Position numbers and translations under genes: made by a program | Part shown: one piece after another, positions 34,317-35,693 of the stretch | Numbering within the stretch: the first letter of the stretch is position 1 | Layout: each line of letters starts with the position of its first letter | Assembly: GCA_021161425.1 (NCBI GenBank) | Contig: JAGHAQ010000033.1 | Span: forward strand, 1 to 35,693 | Reading direction: 5' to 3' | Length of the DNA: 35,693 bases | Source of the DNA: Candidatus Tharpella sp. | GTDB lineage: Bacteria > Desulfobacterota > Anaeroferrophillalia > Anaeroferrophillales > Tharpellaceae | Notes under the pieces: model-generated | The model's database searches: none | Seen by the model: only the letters and a program-made list of their open reading frames with translations | What the model was told of the DNA's origin: nothing

Positions 34317-34355
34317 AAGCTGTTGCTGTTTTTTTCACAAAGCCGGCAACAGCTT
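34317..34355 (-). promoter_or_regulatory. Leader hairpins upstream of the nfn/sud pair
   Basis: AAGCTGTTGC (34317-34326) pairs perfectly with GCAACAGCTT (34346-34355). An overlapping alternative stem, CAAAGC with GCTTTG, uses part of the same sequence. The two exclude each other, a layout seen in attenuators. It lies between the promoter and the GTG. Confidence 0.35.
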
Positions 34356-34381
34356 TGCTAAAAAAAACACAAGAATGCGCC

Positions 34382-34410
34382 ATTTAATATATACAGTATA
34401 CAAATGTCAA
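34382..34410 (-). promoter_or_regulatory. Putative sigma-70-type promoter of the nfn/sud pair
   Basis: On the minus strand a perfect TTGACA, 17 bases, then TTAAAT (four of six). It leaves a leader of about 140 bases before the GTG at 34236. The spacer contains a TATACTGTATA near-palindrome that might be an operator. Confidence 0.5.
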
Positions 34411-34531
34411 GCCCTTTATCGAACTCAAACCAACCGGGATAAAAACCTATCTTGCAATAATTGCAAAATCGGCCCCAGTTAATCCAGCCAGATCAGCTGG
34501 AGAAAGCTCGATATCCAACCCTAAAAAGAAA

Positions 34532-35314
34532 TCAGCGGCAGGGAAAAGCGGACAAAGTAATAAAATTCAAGGTTGCGTGAACCGTAAAGAGGGGAAAAAA
34601 GAGGGCCATAAAAAAAATATTAACCACCGGAATCATGCTGATCAGGGCTGGCAACCAGCCAAGACGCAGGGCTCGCAACCACTCAGTCTTGATCCAGCTC
34701 AACTTATGCCCCAGGCTCCAGCGCTGGCGGGAAGCCGGATAGTCGATAAACATCAAGGCGGAATAGAAGATGTAGAGAAGAACAACCAGCCCCTGCCCGA
34801 CAACGGGGATTAAGTTAAGCAAAAGTGCCGCAACTGTAACTAAAAGACCAAAAGCGCCAATTTTACAGCCCTCAACCAGATCCTTGACGATACCTACCCA
34901 AGTAAAGCCCTCATCATCTGCAAAAGCTTCACCAAGATACCTTTTTTCCGCCGAAATACTTAAAAAGGCATAGCCGGGGGCGGTCAGACTGTAGGAAACC
35001 AGAAACGCTAAATAGAAAGCTATAACCCGCGAAAGCACGAGAAACACCAACCTCAACACCCACCACCCTTTTACCAGAAACCAACCGGTAATACCCGCAA
35101 TTTCAGGAACCTGCTGAAAAAAATGGCCGGTCAGACCGTCCACGAAATGCACCGAAACCAGATAACCCAACCAAGTCAGCAGAGCAGTACACAACATGAG
35201 AAACAAGCTCAAAACCAGAAGGTTCATATGCCTTAAAATGAAACGCAGAGAAAACGTTAAGGGCAGCCATTTCACCTTGGATACCGCATCATTTTCTGAT
35301 ATCTGTACAGACAT
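34532..35314 (-). CDS. EI24/CysZ-like membrane protein
   Basis: Encodes 260 residues with about five or six helices arranged as in the EI24 domain family, which includes the sulfate transporter CysZ. Typical are the long polar start, F-I-L-R-H-M-N entering helix 1, S-Y-S-L-T-A-P-G-Y, and N-L-I-P-V-V-G-Q-G in the second helical pair. Sulfate uptake would fit an anaerobe but no cys or sat gene is nearby, so the substrate is open. The RBS is weak (AAGGGCGGG). Confidence 0.72.
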   Translation of the reverse strand: MSVQISENDAVSKVKWLPLTFSLRFILRHMNLLVLSLFLMLCTALLTWLGYLVSVHFVDGLTGHFFQQVPEIAGITGWFLVKGWWVLRLVFLVLSRVIAFYLAFLVSYSLTAPGYAFLSISAEKRYLGEAFADDEGFTWVGIVKDLVEGCKIGAFGLLVTVAALLLNLIPVVGQGLVVLLYIFYSALMFIDYPASRQRWSLGHKLSWIKTEWLRALRLGWLPALISMIPVVNIFFMALFFPLFTVHATLNFITLSAFPCR

Positions 35315-35693
35315 AACCCGCCCTTATTAAATATTGCTTCAAAACCTGCTCCCCACTCTTCTTCCCAAAACCACTTCCGAGTAGCGGTCGACTATAGCGT
35401 CACTCTTTAAAAGTTGCAACACCAATCTCAACCGCATAAAATTTATACTCTTTTCATACATTCGTCCTATTGATTTTTCCAGAATATCGTGTTTATTGAG
35501 TAGTGTATGTTGCACCACGTGCACGCCACAACCTCGAAAGACAGGGCCGGGTAGCCCACACCTAAGCAACTAAAATCAAGGAGGAAAAAATGGGGAAAGG
35601 ATTTAAAAGCAACTAGTTTTCAATATTTTTATTATGGTTATAATTAGTTATTTTAAGTTATTATTAGTTATTATTATTGACTACAACTCTTTA
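35315..35693. other. Right-end region, mostly non-coding
   Basis: A minus-strand frame (35339-35569, 76 codons) upstream of the EI24 gene has no convincing start signal and unusual composition; I do not call it. On the plus strand there is an eight-codon frame with a strong ribosome site (35590-35616). The last 60 bases are very AT-rich with repeated TTAGTTATT units. Confidence 0.4.
35590..35616 (+). other. Eight-codon micro-ORF with strong ribosome site
   Basis: AAGGAGG lies 5 bases before ATG; the frame reads MGKGFKSN and stops at TAG. It could be a leader peptide of a gene beyond the window edge or a chance match. The window ends 77 bases later. Confidence 0.25.

Noticed and set aside
35339-35569. 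76-codon minus-strand frame upstream of the EI24-like gene
   Set aside because: No ribosome site and no recognisable domain; its last 40 codons look slightly protein-like but this is not enough to call a gene.

Overview
The window looks like a chromosome segment of an anaerobic, respiring Desulfobacterota (the former Deltaproteobacteria, nearest in style to Desulfuromonadia or Geobacter-like metal and sulfur reducers). The reasons are six multiheme c-type cytochrome genes in about 14 kb, two CbcL-like nine-heme cytochrome c/b fusions, an F-type ATPase Fo operon separate from F1 genes, a complex I operon without NuoEFG, an NfnAB/SudAB-type flavoprotein pair, and a probable selenocysteine codon. 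This placement is inference from gene content; no rRNA or tRNA is present to confirm it.

Layout. Positions 1-1122 (+) hold the 3' part of a multiheme cytochrome, followed by a strong terminator and a small SHOCT-domain membrane protein (1362-1853), then a palindromic dispersed-repeat-like element. Positions 2032-3510 (-) encode a metallophosphatase-fold/cytochrome c554-like fusion interrupted by one in-frame TGA. The TGA sits at a position where I expect Cys and is followed by a good bacterial SECIS hairpin, so I annotate the gene as a 492-residue selenoprotein. Positions 3781-5700 (-) encode CbcL-like protein 1. Positions 6319-8396 (-) hold a cytochrome b, a heptaheme cytochrome with an EF-hand, and a 57-residue membrane peptide; 70-bp inverted repeats (5927-5996 and 8626-8695) flank this cassette. 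From 8957 to 12276 (+) come hemL and the Fo-ATPase genes atpZ, atpI, atpB and atpE, then CbcL-like protein 2 (12639-14522, +).

From 14858 to the right end every gene is on the minus strand: an M23 peptidase, TrpB2, an AMIN/amidase_3 cell-wall amidase, the complex I operon nuoABCDHIJK plus two MrpD/NuoL-like subunits with an 89-residue membrane protein between them plus nuoM and nuoN (31565 down to 19870), then nfnB/sudA, nfnA/sudB and an EI24/CysZ-like membrane protein.

How it works together (inference): complex I, with four antiporter-type subunits and no NADH module, would take electrons from ferredoxin or a flavoprotein partner into menaquinone while pumping ions. The adjacent NfnAB-type enzyme would balance ferredoxin, NADH and NADPH pools. 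The CbcL-like and cytochrome b/c units would pass quinol electrons to periplasmic hemes and extracellular or soluble acceptors. The Fo genes are half of the ATP synthase, and hemL supplies tetrapyrrole for the many hemes. The strongest novel candidate is the seleno-cytochrome at 2032-3510.
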